From: Pontibacter kalidii | GTDB lineage: Bacteria; Bacteroidota; Bacteroidia; Cytophagales; Hymenobacteraceae | Length of the DNA: 64,000 bases | Reading direction: 5' to 3' | Assembly: GCF_026278245.1 (NCBI RefSeq) | Contig: NZ_CP111079.1 | Span: 1,490,501 to 1,554,500, forward strand | In this document: positions 34,119-43,760 of the stretch, in pieces | Layout: each line of letters opens with the position of its first letter | Position numbering within the stretch: the first letter of the stretch is position 1 | The notes under the pieces: model-generated | What the model was told of the DNA's origin: nothing | The model's input: only the letters and a program-made list of their open reading frames with translations | Database searches by the model: none | Position numbers and translations under genes: made by a program

Positions 34119-34706
34119 ATGTTTACCGGAATAATAGAGGCCCTGGGCCGCGTAACTGCCATAGAGGACGAGCAAACCAACAAACACTTCACACTCACGT
34201 CACCTTTCATCAACGAGTTGAAGATAGACCAAAGCGTGGCGCACAACGGCGTGTGCCTGACGGTGGTACGCATAAACGGGGAGGAGTACACAGTGACGGC
34301 TATTGACGAGACGCTGCGCAAAACGAACCTGCACAGCCTGAAAGTGGGCGATCCGGTGAACCTGGAGCGCTGCATGCAGGCCAACGGCCGTTTCGACGGG
34401 CATGTGGTGCAGGGGCACGTGGACCAGACCGGGGTTTGCGAGGAAGTAAAGGACGAGAACGGCAGCTGGGTCTTTACCTTCAGCTACGATACCAGCCAGG
34501 GCAATGTGACTGTGGAGAAAGGCTCCATCTGCGTAAACGGCATCAGCCTGACGGTGGTAAACTCGCGGGAGGACCGGTTTTCAGTGGCCATCATTCCGTA
34601 TACTTTTGAGCACACCAACCTGCACACGGTAAAGCCCGGCGACACTGTTAACCTGGAGTTCGACATCATCGGAAAGTATGTGGCCAGGCTGCTGGGGAAA
34701 AGTTAG
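34119..34706 (+). CDS. ribE: Riboflavin synthase alpha subunit
   Basis: The enzyme makes riboflavin by dismutation of two 6,7-dimethyl-8-ribityllumazine molecules. MFTGIIEALGRV is the invariant N terminus, so ATG 34119 was chosen over an upstream ATG that adds 34 unrelated residues. The protein has the two internal lumazine-binding repeats: first VAHNGVCLTVV with ETLRKTNLHSLKVGD, then GSICVNGISLTVV with YTFEHTNLHTVKPGD. The resulting 195 residues are typical. It is a single-gene unit, with no other rib gene nearby. The common annotation symbol ribC is also used for this enzyme. Confidence 0.95.
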   Translation: MFTGIIEALGRVTAIEDEQTNKHFTLTSPFINELKIDQSVAHNGVCLTVVRINGEEYTVTAIDETLRKTNLHSLKVGDPVNLERCMQANGRFDGHVVQGHVDQTGVCEEVKDENGSWVFTFSYDTSQGNVTVEKGSICVNGISLTVVNSREDRFSVAIIPYTFEHTNLHTVKPGDTVNLEFDIIGKYVARLLGKS

Positions 34707-34805
34707 TTATTAGTTGCTGGATATTAGTTGTTAGATATTATTTATTAGTTGATAGAATTCAATTTCTCAAACTCCTACTTCTCTAACTCTCTAACTTTTT
34801 AACTT
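34707..34805. repeat. Self-complementary AT-rich spacer after ribE
   Basis: Left words such as TTAGTTATTAGTTG are imperfect complements of right words such as CTAACTCTCTAACTTTTTAA, roughly centred on GAATTC at 34755-34760. The spacer separates two convergent genes and may act as a loose terminator. Confidence 0.55.
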
Positions 34806-35270
34806 TCAAAATTTCCGCTCCTGGTTCGCCATACTTCGGTCGATGCTGAGCTTGCCGGCGCCCCCAACTGCCAGGGCCCATGCCATACCGATGACCAGTA
34901 AGTGGTATTCATAGCCTTCGCCCGGCTGGTTACCGCCCCAGTTCATAAAGAACCCGTAGGGAAGGTGTAGGGCAAGTATGATTCCGACAAAAAGGCCGAT
35001 AAAAGCCAGACCCCACAGGCGCACCCAAAAGCCCAGGATCAGGCAGATAGCGCCTACAAACTCGATGATGATCACCAGCCAGCCCAGCCAACCGGGCATC
35101 CCGGAGACTTTTTCGAAGGACGCCATAAAAGCGGCAGGCCCATACCCGCCAAACCAGCCAAACAGCTTCTGAGCCCCGTGCGGCCACATCACAAGCCCTA
35201 ACATTACCCGCACAATCGTCAGGCCCCAGGTGTCGTGCGTTGCCAGTATTCTGTCTTTGAAAAAAGCCAT
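34806..35270 (-). CDS. DoxX-family membrane protein
   Basis: The 154-residue integral membrane protein has four hydrophobic helices: TIVRVMLGLVMWPHGAQKLFGWF, LGWLVIIIEFVGAICLILGF, GLAFIGLFVGIILALHL and YHLLVIGMAWALAVGG. The P-H-G-x-x-K-L motif and the G-x-F-V-E-F/E-F-V-G pattern are typical of DoxX. Family members are linked to thiosulfate oxidation or oxidative stress, but most are uncharacterised. The start at 35270 (MAFFKDRILATHD) is preferred because the upstream 32 residues are not family-like. It sits just downstream of an interrupted TonB receptor on the same strand. Confidence 0.83.
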   Translation of the reverse strand: MAFFKDRILATHDTWGLTIVRVMLGLVMWPHGAQKLFGWFGGYGPAAFMASFEKVSGMPGWLGWLVIIIEFVGAICLILGFWVRLWGLAFIGLFVGIILALHLPYGFFMNWGGNQPGEGYEYHLLVIGMAWALAVGGAGKLSIDRSMANQERKF

Positions 35271-35375
35271 ACCTATACCAATGGTTATAATCCATAGGCT
35301 TACGGAATTTATACATTTTGGATAAGAGAAGCCGACACCTTGCTTTCCTGCTTCGGCTAATAGCACTTTGGCAGC

Positions 35376-37652
35376 TTAAAGCAGACCGAAGCGGAGCCCA
35401 AAGAACAAGGTGCGCGGCCGTGCCGGGCCATACACATAGTTGCTATCGCGGTAAGGCCCGGTGTCAAAATCCTTCTGGTAGGCATTTAGGATATTTTGCA
35501 CGCCGGCATGTAACTGCAGGTCCTGTTTTATACTTTTAATTGTGAAGCGATAAGCCAGTTTCAGGTTGTTTTCTACGAACGTGGGCGAAGTATGCAGCTT
35601 GTCTTCCACCACTCCGGGGGCTCCAGCAAAGTGCGGCACCAGCATCGGGCCCGTCAGTACACCCGAGAAAGTGGCGTTGAAGCGGCTTTGCGGCAGAAGC
35701 GTGAGCACATAATAGCCATACAAGTCTGGCGTGCGGGTGTATTTTCGCGTTCCGGCTATCTCCGACGACCAGGCAACCGGCGCATCGTACCGGGAGCGTT
35801 GTACCGTCAGGCCCGTCTCCACCTGGAACCGCTGGTCATAGTTCAGGCGGCCCTCCAGCGTCATCCCTTTTACGGTGGAGGGGCTACCGTTCGTGCGCAG
35901 CAGCTGCTGATTACCCTGTTCATCCATACCTATCTCCTCCAGCACGAAGGCATGGTAGAGGCGGGTGTAGAACGCATCTACCGTGAAGCCATAGATCATG
36001 CGCTCGCTGGGTTTATTGAAATCCAATGAAGCGTTTAAGGCATCGGAGGTTTCCTCCCTCAGCTCCGGGTCAAGCTGAATAAGGGAGATGCCTCCGCCGG
36101 CGAAGGCTATGTGCAGGTCGGTTTCAAATGCCTGCGGTGCCCTGAAGCCACGCGCATAGGAGCCGCGCAGCTGGGTGGTGGTGCCAAGCTTGTAAAGCAT
36201 GTTTAGCCGCGGCGTCAGCATCAGCTTTTCCACCTTATCGTGCTTGCTGGCCCGCACGCCGGCAAGGATGGTAAAGGTAGGGGATACATTCCAGTCGCTT
36301 TGCAGGAATAGGCCGGCCAGGTTGTTTTTCTGGTCTATCAGGTAGTTATAGGCGGCTATTTCATCAAATGTATTGTCATACAAGTGCTCCGCGCCCATGG
36401 TAAAGGTATTGCTGCCGCCCAGGAAATTGCTTACGTTGTGGTTGTACTGAAAGCCACCCTGTAGGGTATGGCTCCTGGTCCGGCCCCATCCATCCGACTG
36501 GTTTATACCTGTATAGTGCGTCCGTTTGGTGTTTTGGCCTGATCCGTAGAGGCTGAACGATGAGTTGCTGTTTTCGAGCTGATGGTCCCAGTTAAAGCTG
36601 CCTACCAGAATGTTGTGCAGCCGGTACTCTGACTGGTCGGCGCGGTCGGCAGGTAGATCCAGCTTATTGCCGCCTTTGCGCTCCTCGTAAATGCTTCAGC
36701 CATTCACCTCTACTTTATCGCGATCGGTCGGCTTAAAAAAGGTGTTGAAGCCAAAGGAGTTGTTGTGGAGCTGCGTGAGCTCTGAAAAGCCGTCACCGTT
36801 GGCGTCAAAGGCTTCCCTGTTGCGGTGCGAGGCGAAGAAGGAGAAACCGGCATGCTGTTCCTCGTTCACCGTGTTCACATTCGCGTTCAGGATATGGTCC
36901 CAGGCAGCACCATCTATCACAGCGGAGTTGGTAGAGAGGGTGTAAGTGCTTTCCGTCGGCTCTTTGGTAATGATGTTCACCGTGCCGGCAATGGCGCTTG
37001 AGCCGTAGAGCACAGAGCCGCCGCCGCGGACTACCTCCACGCGCTCCACCATATTGGCTGGAAGCTGCTCCAGCCCATAGAGGCTCATGAGCGAAATAAA
37101 GATAGGACGGCTGTTCACGAGCACCTGCGAGTAGGAGCCACCCAGCCCGTTTATGCGCAGCTGCGTGTAATTGCAGGTCTGGCAGTCGGTTTCCATGCGC
37201 AGGCCCGGCTGAAAGCAAAGCCCTTCGCTCAGCGTGTTGGACTGTGTAAAGCCGAAGGTGCGGCTGTCGAGTACATTTACGGCTACGGGGCTTTCCAGCC
37301 TGCGTCGCTCGGTGCGGGTGCCGGTTACCACCACCTCATGTAGTGTGGCATGGCTCTCCTGAAGTATAAAGTCCATCGTGACCAGCGTGTCTGCCGCTAC
37401 CTGCACCGTTTGCTGCGCCCGTTTGTAGCCAATGGCTTTTACCTGTACTTCATACTTGCCTGCCGGAAGATCCCCGAGGGCATAGTTTCCCCCCAGGTCA
37501 GTAGTAGTGCCCCACGGCGTCCCCTCTAGCAGAACAGTGGCGAAAGGGACAGGTTTGCCTGTTTCAGACATTACCAGCCCCAGGATGCTGGCCTCCTGCG
37601 CTGAGGCGGTTATAGTGACAAAGGAAAAAAGGAGTAAAAGTGAGTTTCTCAT
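35376..37652 (-). pseudogene. TonB-dependent outer-membrane receptor interrupted by an in-frame TGA
   Basis: One reading frame encodes a receptor of about 757 residues, but codon 36696-36698 reads TGA. Upstream are a signal peptide (LLLLFSFVTITASAQ), a carboxypeptidase-regulatory-like domain and the plug (TQLRINGLGGSYSQVLVNSR, VERVEVVRGGGSVLYGSSAI). The frame breaks after DKVEVNG. Downstream, without a shift, it continues SIYEERKGGNKLDLP, a typical strand-turn of this receptor class, through the full barrel and ends FFGLRFGLL. The stop could derive from TGG or CGA by one change. Either the gene is a recent pseudogene or the read contains an error. A tRNA-type rescue is not indicated. DoxX lies just downstream on the same strand. 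Confidence 0.85.
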
Positions 37653-37781
37653 AGTTTTAGGATTTTCATGTTTATCTATTAGAAACGCAAAAGTATAAAT
37701 TTAGATTAATCTAAACACTGATTTCATATAGTTTAATATCCTTTGCATAAGTCGTTAGGGGGCGGTTAGTCTAGGCACAAT

Positions 37782-37813
37782 AAAAAAGCCCTGGCAGTTT
37801 TACCTGCAGGGCT
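37782..37813 (-). terminator. Terminator downstream of the sirtuin gene
   Basis: AGCCCTG (37787-37793) pairs with CAGGGCT (37807-37813) and is preceded on the plus strand by AAAAAA, which gives a T-run on the minus strand. It lies between the sirtuin stop and the start of the receptor. Confidence 0.75.
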
Positions 37814-37837
37814 GACAGACCTCTTGTTCTTTTTGGG

Positions 37838-38542
37838 TTATTTATACTTCTCCCGAAGCAGCTTCGCCACCTTTTCCATGCCAGTGCTGGCTTTTTCTTC
37901 GTAGCGGTGCAAATTTGGCCGCACTCGTATACTTGGAAGGTTGGGGTCTACCACAAAAATCGGTACCTCATGGTCTACATAATCCACCAGGCCAGCGGCG
38001 GGATATACTACCAGCGAGGTGCCCACCACCAAAAAGATATCTGCCTGTAGTGTTTCCGCAATGGCAACCTCCATCATGGGTACGGCTTCTCCAAACCATA
38101 CGATGTTGGGGCGCAGCTGCGATCCGCGCTCACATTTATCCCCTTTCTTCAGCTCCCAACCCTCAATGGGGTACACCAGACTAGGGTCCAGGGTGCTCCG
38201 GCTCTCGAACAGCTTGCCGTGCAGGTGGATGACGTTAGTGGAGCCGGCACGCTCGTGCAGGTCGTCCACATTCTGGGTGATGATCCGCACGTCAAAGTCC
38301 TTCTCCAGATCGGCCAGAGCCTCGTGGGCAGCGTTCGGCTTTACGGTATGGGCGTTTTTGCGGCGCTGGTTATAGAAATCGAGCACCAGCTCCGGGTTCT
38401 TTTGCCATCCCTGCGGAGAGGCAACCTCCATCACGTCATGGCCTTCCCACAGCCCGTTTGCATCCCGGAAAGTGGCGATGCCGCTTTCGGCACTTATGCC
38501 GGCACCTGTCAGCACCACCAGCTTTTTCTTCTGAGCATCCAT
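37838..38542 (-). CDS. Sir2-family class III NAD-dependent protein deacylase
   Basis: The 234-residue protein removes acyl groups from lysine using NAD. LTGAGISAESGIATFRD is the NAD loop, TQNVDDLHERAG the ribose-binding motif and VIHLHGKLF the catalytic-His region (His108). FYNQRRKNA gives Tyr57 and Arg60, the class III pair that in CobB/SIRT5 types accommodates succinyl and malonyl groups. SQLRPNIVWFGEAVP is the class III core. The zinc module, normally four cysteines, is nearly lost: Cys137 is the only cysteine in the region 110-145. A minus-strand terminator follows. Confidence 0.9.
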   Translation of the reverse strand: MDAQKKKLVVLTGAGISAESGIATFRDANGLWEGHDVMEVASPQGWQKNPELVLDFYNQRRKNAHTVKPNAAHEALADLEKDFDVRIITQNVDDLHERAGSTNVIHLHGKLFESRSTLDPSLVYPIEGWELKKGDKCERGSQLRPNIVWFGEAVPMMEVAIAETLQADIFLVVGTSLVVYPAAGLVDYVDHEVPIFVVDPNLPSIRVRPNLHRYEEKASTGMEKVAKLLREKYK

Positions 38543-38660
38543 TTATACTTTGTTATAGTGATCTTCTTTATATGCTTTACTAGCCTTAAAGTTACAGTTT
38601 CAGCACTTGCTTACAACCTAAGCCGGTCTGCACTCTTATACTTTGTAAAACATCAGGATT

Positions 38661-39104
38661 ATGCAAGCCATTATCTTTTGCGGCATACAAGCCAGCGGCA
38701 AGTCAACTTTTTACAGGGAACGCTTCTTTAACAGCCATGTGCGCATCAGCCTGGATTTGCTCCGCACCCGCCACCGTGAACTGCTTTTCCTGGAGACTTG
38801 CCTGAAGAGCCAGACGCGCTATGTGGTGGATAATACCAACCCCACCAGAGCAGAACGTGCAAAGTATATAGGTATGGCAAAAGCTGCCAAGTATGAGGTG
38901 GTGGGTTACTACTTTGAGACCAGTTCTGAGGAGGCGGTGAGGCGGAACAGCCAGCGGGCAGGGAGGTTCTTGATACCTGTTAAAGGAATTTACGGCACCC
39001 GTAAACGGCTGGAAGTGCCGGGTTTGAGCGAAGGCTATGACAAGCTCTATCTGGTGCGGCTAAGGCCTTGGGGGGAGTATGAAGTGCGGCAGGTAGCGGA
39101 GTAG
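38661..39104 (+). CDS. Small P-loop kinase-like ATPase
   Basis: The 147-residue protein has a Walker A motif at its N terminus (IFCGIQASGKSTFYRE, residues 5-20), followed by VDNTNPTRAERAKYI, the typical second acidic motif of polynucleotide-kinase or zeta-toxin-like P-loop folds, and a lid arginine region (VRRNSQRAGR). It is shorter than polynucleotide kinase and carries no phosphatase domain. It probably phosphorylates a small substrate or nucleic acid end, but this cannot be settled. It reads divergently from the sirtuin, with AAGTATA-rich sequence between them. Confidence 0.75.
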   Translation: MQAIIFCGIQASGKSTFYRERFFNSHVRISLDLLRTRHRELLFLETCLKSQTRYVVDNTNPTRAERAKYIGMAKAAKYEVVGYYFETSSEEAVRRNSQRAGRFLIPVKGIYGTRKRLEVPGLSEGYDKLYLVRLRPWGEYEVRQVAE

Positions 39105-39190
39105 GAAAGAGGTAACTGCTTGTTAAATAAAATCATGTGAGGAAGGGGTGGAAATCATTAAGGGTGCTATCTTGGCTAAATTTTAGTAAT

Positions 39191-40423
39191 ATGATCAAAA
39201 GCAGCAAGCGCCTCCACCATGTATCGTATGCCCTGCGAGGGCCTCTGTATGAGCGGGCAAACGAACTTGAACTGGCGGGGCAGCGCATTACAAAACTTAA
39301 CATCGGTAATCCGGCCCCTTTTGGGTTTGAGGCCCCTGAGGAGGTGGTGCAGCACATCATCCGCAATCTGGGGAATGCACAGGGATACTCTGACCACAAA
39401 GGACTGCTAAGTGCACGGGAGGCCGTTAAGCGTTACTACGATGCGAAAGGTGTTGTCAACATCAGCACCGATGATATCTTCCTGGGCAACGGCCTGAGTG
39501 AGTTGATTATGCACGCCGTGGAGGCACTGCTGGATGAGGGGGACGAGGTGCTGGTGCCATCGCCGGACTATCCGCTCTGGACGGCTTCCGTGCGCTTTGC
39601 CGGTGGCAAGGCTGTACATTACCGTTGCGATGAAGAGGCTGACTGGTTTCCGGACGTGCAGGATATCCGGAGCAAGCTCACGAGCCGCACCCGCGCGCTG
39701 GTGCTCATCAACCCAAACAATCCTACAGGGGCCGTATACTCCAGGGAGCTGCTGCAGGAACTGGTGCAACTTGCGGAGGAGCACAACCTGCTTATCTTTT
39801 CGGATGAGATCTATGACAAGATTCTGTACGACGAAGTGGCGTTTACTTCCGCTGCCTCCTTGTCGGATGAGGTGGTGTTTGTAACCCTCAGCGGACTTTC
39901 CAAGAACTACCTGGCTGCCGGCTTCCGAGCAGGGTGGTTGCTGGTGAGCGGTGCCAGGCACAAAGCGCAGGAATACGTGAACGGACTAAACACCCTGGCC
40001 AGCCTGCGGGTGTGCAGCAACGTACCAGCACAGTTTGCCATTGAGGCGGCGCTACAGGGCCAGCAAAGCATGCACACCCTTACCAGCCCAAACGGAAGGC
40101 TGGGGCTGCAACGTGCCATCTGCTACGAGAAACTAACGGCTATTCCTGGCGTTACCTGCGTTAAGCCTAAAGGGGCATTTTACATGTTCCCGAAGCTGGA
40201 CCTGAAGCAGTTTACTGTTTTAGATGACCAGGAATTTGCCCTGAACCTGCTCACAGAGCAGCATGTGCTGCTGGTACCCGGCACAGGCTTTAACTATACG
40301 CACCCCGACCATTTCAGGGTAGTGTACCTGCCGGAACCGATAGAACTGTCCCAAACCTTGGAAAGGTTGGCGGACTTTCTGCAGGTGCATCAGGTAACGA
40401 AGCTGGAGAAACTAGGGGTTTAG
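39191..40423 (+). CDS. PLP-dependent aminotransferase, AlaA-like
   Basis: The class I aminotransferase of 410 residues closely fits the AlaA alanine-transaminase family. SKRLHHVSYALRGPLYERANELE at the N terminus, in overlapping segments, is family-typical. LINPNNPTGAVYS, FSDEIYDKILYD and LSGLSKNYLAAGFRAGW are the cofactor-binding motifs, the last holding the Schiff-base lysine. ATG 39191 was chosen because the upstream in-frame GTG would add an unrelated basic segment. It probably makes alanine from pyruvate and glutamate. A clean terminator follows 26 bases after the stop. Confidence 0.88.
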   Translation: MIKSSKRLHHVSYALRGPLYERANELELAGQRITKLNIGNPAPFGFEAPEEVVQHIIRNLGNAQGYSDHKGLLSAREAVKRYYDAKGVVNISTDDIFLGNGLSELIMHAVEALLDEGDEVLVPSPDYPLWTASVRFAGGKAVHYRCDEEADWFPDVQDIRSKLTSRTRALVLINPNNPTGAVYSRELLQELVQLAEEHNLLIFSDEIYDKILYDEVAFTSAASLSDEVVFVTLSGLSKNYLAAGFRAGWLLVSGARHKAQEYVNGLNTLASLRVCSNVPAQFAIEAALQGQQSMHTLTSPNGRLGLQRAICYEKLTAIPGVTCVKPKGAFYMFPKLDLKQFTVLDDQEFALNLLTEQHVLLVPGTGFNYTHPDHFRVVYLPEPIELSQTLERLADFLQVHQVTKLEKLGV

Positions 40424-40449
40424 GATTCAAAAAAGATAGAAAGTAAAGA

Positions 40450-40481
40450 GCCTCAGCAGGAACACCTGCTGAGGCTTTTTA
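40450..40481 (+). terminator. Intrinsic terminator after the aminotransferase
   Basis: AGCCTCAGCAGG (40450-40461) pairs perfectly with CCTGCTGAGGCT (40466-40477), with the four-base loop AACA, followed by TTTT. Confidence 0.95.
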
Positions 40482-40533
40482 GGTGGAGTGGTTATCTTTT
40501 ATTTCTTATCTCCTGAATTCTCTACCTCTTAAA

Positions 40534-42363
40534 CTACAAAGTATATTTTCTGCCTTTGTTCTGCTCTTTCAGGTAGTCCATCAGCGGCTGGAAGTAATCT
40601 ACCATAGCGCGGGCGCTCAGCTCTTCGCCGGTTTTCTCCTTGAGCATCTGGCGCCAGTCAGCTGAGGCGCCCGGGTACATGATGTCGCGCAGGAAGTTGC
40701 CTACTTCTTTGCTGCCATAGTAGTTGGTGGCGTGCGGGTCTTGCTTCAGGATGTTTTTAGCGATGTGGTCGTGCAGCTGGAAAAGGATTACATAGCTCAT
40801 GGCATAATCATAGTATTGCGCCGCATCGTCGTTAATGTGTGTTTTGGTGGCTGCATCCAGGTAATTCTCGCCTCGGTCTGCCGGAGGCACAATGCCTTGA
40901 TACTTCTTCGTCAGCTCCCACCAACGCTTGTTCAGCTGGTCTGCCGGCAGGTTTTTGGCATAGAAATCATGCTCCCACTCGCTCATCACCCCGGAAGAGA
41001 AAGGAATGAAGACCACATAGTTCAGCGCCTCTTTGAGCAGTGTCTGCACCTCGTCCGTCTGCACATCCTTATCTATCAGGTTCAGCTCCGCCAGGAAAGG
41101 CTTCTGCATGGCCGCCAGGCCAAGTAATGACCCGACAGCCTCGTGGTAGGCACGGTTGGCGCCCTCACGCAGTAGCACCGGCACATCCGGGTTGGTATAG
41201 GTCATGTAATAATAGATGTGGCCCAGCTCGTGGTGGGTGGTCTCATACCACTCTGCGTTCGGCTCCACGCTCATCAGGCAGCGCACGTCCTGATTCAGGT
41301 CCATGTGCCAGGCAGAGGCGTGGTTATTTTTCTTATAACCGGCGTTTGGTGGCAGCGGGTACAGGCTCGATTTCGTGTAAAACGACTGTGGCAGTTCCGG
41401 AAAACCCATGCTGGTGTAGAAACGCTCCGCCTGCTTTACTTGCCACTCGGCGCCTTTCGGCTTCAGGGCGGCGTCCAGGTCAATGCCTTCTACCTCTACC
41501 ATCGAGCTCCAGTCCTGTCCCCAGCGGTTAGGCACCCAGTGAGCGGGGAGGTAGTCCGGCACTTCCTTCACACCATACTTCTTTGCCAGCTCATAGCGTG
41601 CATAGGTATGCAGTTCGCGGTAGAGCGGGCGCAGCTCCTCATTTATCTGCCGCATCAAATCCATCATCTCCTCCCGCGACATACCATAGTCAGAGGCCTG
41701 ATAGCTGAAGTAGTCGTCGTAGCCGAGGCTCTGCACTGTTTTATTGCGGAGCTGGCGCAGGTTCAGTAGGCCCTCCTTCAAATTAGGTCCCACTGCCTTG
41801 CTGGCGTTCCAGGCATCGAGGCGTTTCTTCAGGTCTGATTCCGTTTTCAGGATGTTATCAATCTCGTTGGTGCTGACCGACTTTTCATAGATGCGGTAAT
41901 CGAAGCCGTAGAGCTTCTCTGTCTGCTCCGTCTCGGCTTTGATGCGGGCTTTGACCACATCCGGAATGATTTGCGGGTTGTTGGCACCTGCATAGAGTAT
42001 GGCCTCGTACTGTTTTACCTGCAGGGGCGTCAGCTGGTCTTTTTTCTCCAGCATAGTGCGGGCCATCTGAATGTTCTCGGCGCTTCCGGTAAAGGCGGCA
42101 AAAGCTTCGTTGGCGCGGCGGGTGGCGGCTGCATTCGTCGTATCGCCCTCTACGATTTTGGTGTTCGAAGCCCATTCTGCCTCAGCAGAGCGGGTATACA
42201 GTTCCTGGTATCTTGTAGAGTACTGGTCCAGAAAGGCCTGTGCCTCCTGCTGCACTTCGGTTATTTCTGCGGTTTGCTCTGTGCCTGCCGTCTCTGTTTT
42301 CTGGCTGGAGCAGGCGGAGAGAAGTGCTGCGGCGGTGAGGCCGGTAAAGATTAGTTTTTTCAT
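40534..42363 (-). CDS. M2-family dipeptidyl carboxypeptidase (ACE-like) lipoprotein
   Basis: The 609-residue protein has a lipobox LLSACSS (Cys18) and so is probably anchored in the envelope. The zinc site is HHELGHIYYYMTY, with His378, Glu379 and His382, and the third ligand is Glu408 in GANRAYHEAVG. This arrangement is the hallmark of peptidase family M2 (angiotensin-converting enzyme type), which removes C-terminal dipeptides. The length matches bacterial single-domain M2 enzymes. It lies convergent with the aminotransferase, and its 5' side faces a 433-base AT-rich spacer. The peptide substrate is unknown. Confidence 0.92.
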   Translation of the reverse strand: MKKLIFTGLTAAALLSACSSQKTETAGTEQTAEITEVQQEAQAFLDQYSTRYQELYTRSAEAEWASNTKIVEGDTTNAAATRRANEAFAAFTGSAENIQMARTMLEKKDQLTPLQVKQYEAILYAGANNPQIIPDVVKARIKAETEQTEKLYGFDYRIYEKSVSTNEIDNILKTESDLKKRLDAWNASKAVGPNLKEGLLNLRQLRNKTVQSLGYDDYFSYQASDYGMSREEMMDLMRQINEELRPLYRELHTYARYELAKKYGVKEVPDYLPAHWVPNRWGQDWSSMVEVEGIDLDAALKPKGAEWQVKQAERFYTSMGFPELPQSFYTKSSLYPLPPNAGYKKNNHASAWHMDLNQDVRCLMSVEPNAEWYETTHHELGHIYYYMTYTNPDVPVLLREGANRAYHEAVGSLLGLAAMQKPFLAELNLIDKDVQTDEVQTLLKEALNYVVFIPFSSGVMSEWEHDFYAKNLPADQLNKRWWELTKKYQGIVPPADRGENYLDAATKTHINDDAAQYYDYAMSYVILFQLHDHIAKNILKQDPHATNYYGSKEVGNFLRDIMYPGASADWRQMLKEKTGEELSARAMVDYFQPLMDYLKEQNKGRKYTL

Positions 42364-42796
42364 GGGCTAATTGTGTCTTTGTTTTATCCCTCCAAGCAGC
42401 TGTTGAAGGAAAGAATAAATATAAGCAATGGAGCGTAATTTATTGCCTTTTGCCGTTTTTGTAATACTAAATTAATCTTAGATATAAATGTATCTATATT
42501 ATAATATATACGTATATTTGTTATATTCATACTTATAATTGAAGTATGTCTACAAGAGTGGCATTCCTTTCTATTACATCACAAATTTCTTTTCGGGATT
42601 AAGACCTTTTAAAAGCTGGTTAGAGTTTAAGGCCTTTAGTTTTCACCTACTGCAGTGTGGCGCTACTGCTGGTTACGTGTGGACTGTCGACTAAAGCTCA
42701 CCGCGTGTGGTGTGTGGCCTTAGGATTGGCGCTGTTTTGCTTGCTTCTGATTTATCTAATAATGTAGAATCATTCACCTAACCCCTTATAAACTAT
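42364..42796. other. AT-rich divergent spacer
   Basis: The 433 bases separate the M2 peptidase from a plus-strand lipoprotein gene. The left half is extremely AT-rich (TATAATATATACG) and contains CATACTT and AAGTATG at 42528-42534 and 42542-42548, a perfect inverted pair around a 7-base loop. The right half is nearer average composition and may be a 5' leader. I found no convincing TAnnTTTG promoter and no gene. Confidence 0.5.
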
Positions 42797-43687
42797 ATGA
42801 AAAAGTTATTCCGCAGTTCAGTTTTAGTTTCGGCCATGCTAGCCTCCACGTTCCTGATTACAGGTTGCGAAAAGGAAATGGATAGTGCCGAGCTGATGAG
42901 CAGTTCCTCGAGTGCAGCCAAGGCCGCTGCCGTAACTGCTCAGTCTATCATGGTAGACATTAATGTTAACGCCCCAGCTATTGATGCAGAGGGCACTTGG
43001 GTATTTGACAATGTTGCTGCAGCAGCATACTTTTCTGGAGGTACTGCGAACAATAGAAATACGGCTGCGCAGAGACAGAAGTGTGTTTTCTTTAATGGTG
43101 GTACATTGGAAGGGGTAAAAATTGGGCAAAACCAGATTACGCCTGTGACAACCAACCCTCTTGCCGCTAAAACAGCCTGGACTCTTGTTTCTGCTGGAAA
43201 TGGCGTTACAAACTCAGAAGTTACAGTTGATATAGCTATCGCAGGCCAATCTGTAGTCGTAAACAAGGGCAGAGCCAAGTACTCCTTTACCTTACTCGAC
43301 GAAGAAGGCAATGCCCGCATCAGCGACCTGAAAGTAATGGTTAACGGCCAGGAGGATGTAATTGATCCGGCCTACACTGTTGAAGTCGGCGACGAAACCA
43401 ACAACTGCTTGGCTGATGTCTTCTATACAGCAAACGCAGGCACATTTGGCCGAGCTACCTATGCCTTGTTAACAGACATGACCATGGGAGAGATTATAAG
43501 CCAGAATGCCTTCAGTAGCACCTCTGCCTGTGGCAATGCCTCCGTCGCTAAACTTGACCAGCTGAACTATAGCTTACCGGCCGGTACCTATACCATTACG
43601 GTAACAGGTACAGTAAAAGGTAACGCTGGCATGGCCTCGACCCCTTTTGAAGTGACACAGACAGTTACCGTTGGGGATTGCAACTAA
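42797..43687 (+). CDS. Hypothetical secreted lipoprotein
   Basis: The 296-residue protein has a signal peptide with lipobox LITGCEK (Cys24), a Ser/Ala linker, and a beta-rich body (YSFTLLDEEGNARISDLKVMV, LPAGTYTITVTGTVKG). Four further cysteines (QKCVFF, NNCLAD, SACGNA, GDCN) are spread over the chain and could form disulfides outside the cell. Codon use and GC appear lower than in neighbours. No family is recognised; the end PAGTYTITVTG recalls an Ig-like module. A long terminator follows. Confidence 0.6.
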   Translation: MKKLFRSSVLVSAMLASTFLITGCEKEMDSAELMSSSSSAAKAAAVTAQSIMVDINVNAPAIDAEGTWVFDNVAAAAYFSGGTANNRNTAAQRQKCVFFNGGTLEGVKIGQNQITPVTTNPLAAKTAWTLVSAGNGVTNSEVTVDIAIAGQSVVVNKGRAKYSFTLLDEEGNARISDLKVMVNGQEDVIDPAYTVEVGDETNNCLADVFYTANAGTFGRATYALLTDMTMGEIISQNAFSSTSACGNASVAKLDQLNYSLPAGTYTITVTGTVKGNAGMASTPFEVTQTVTVGDCN

Positions 43688-43705
43688 GCGTACAGCAAGT
43701 ATACC

Positions 43706-43754
43706 AGCAAAAAAAGAGGGGCACCATACTGTATGGCGCCCCTCTTTTTTTGCT
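43706..43754. terminator. Long bidirectional terminator between convergent lipoprotein genes
   Basis: The stem starts AGCAAAAAAAGAGGGGC (43706-43722) and closes with GCCCCTCTTTTTTTGCT at 43738-43754, with CCATAC/GTATGG inside. A-run and T-run flank it, so it works in both directions. Confidence 0.95.
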
Positions 43755-43760
43755 GGCCTG

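Noticed and set aside
36696..36698. Selenocysteine recoding of the TGA in the TonB receptor
   Set aside because: No downstream SECIS-like hairpin or Sec enzyme context is visible, and TonB receptors are not selenoproteins.
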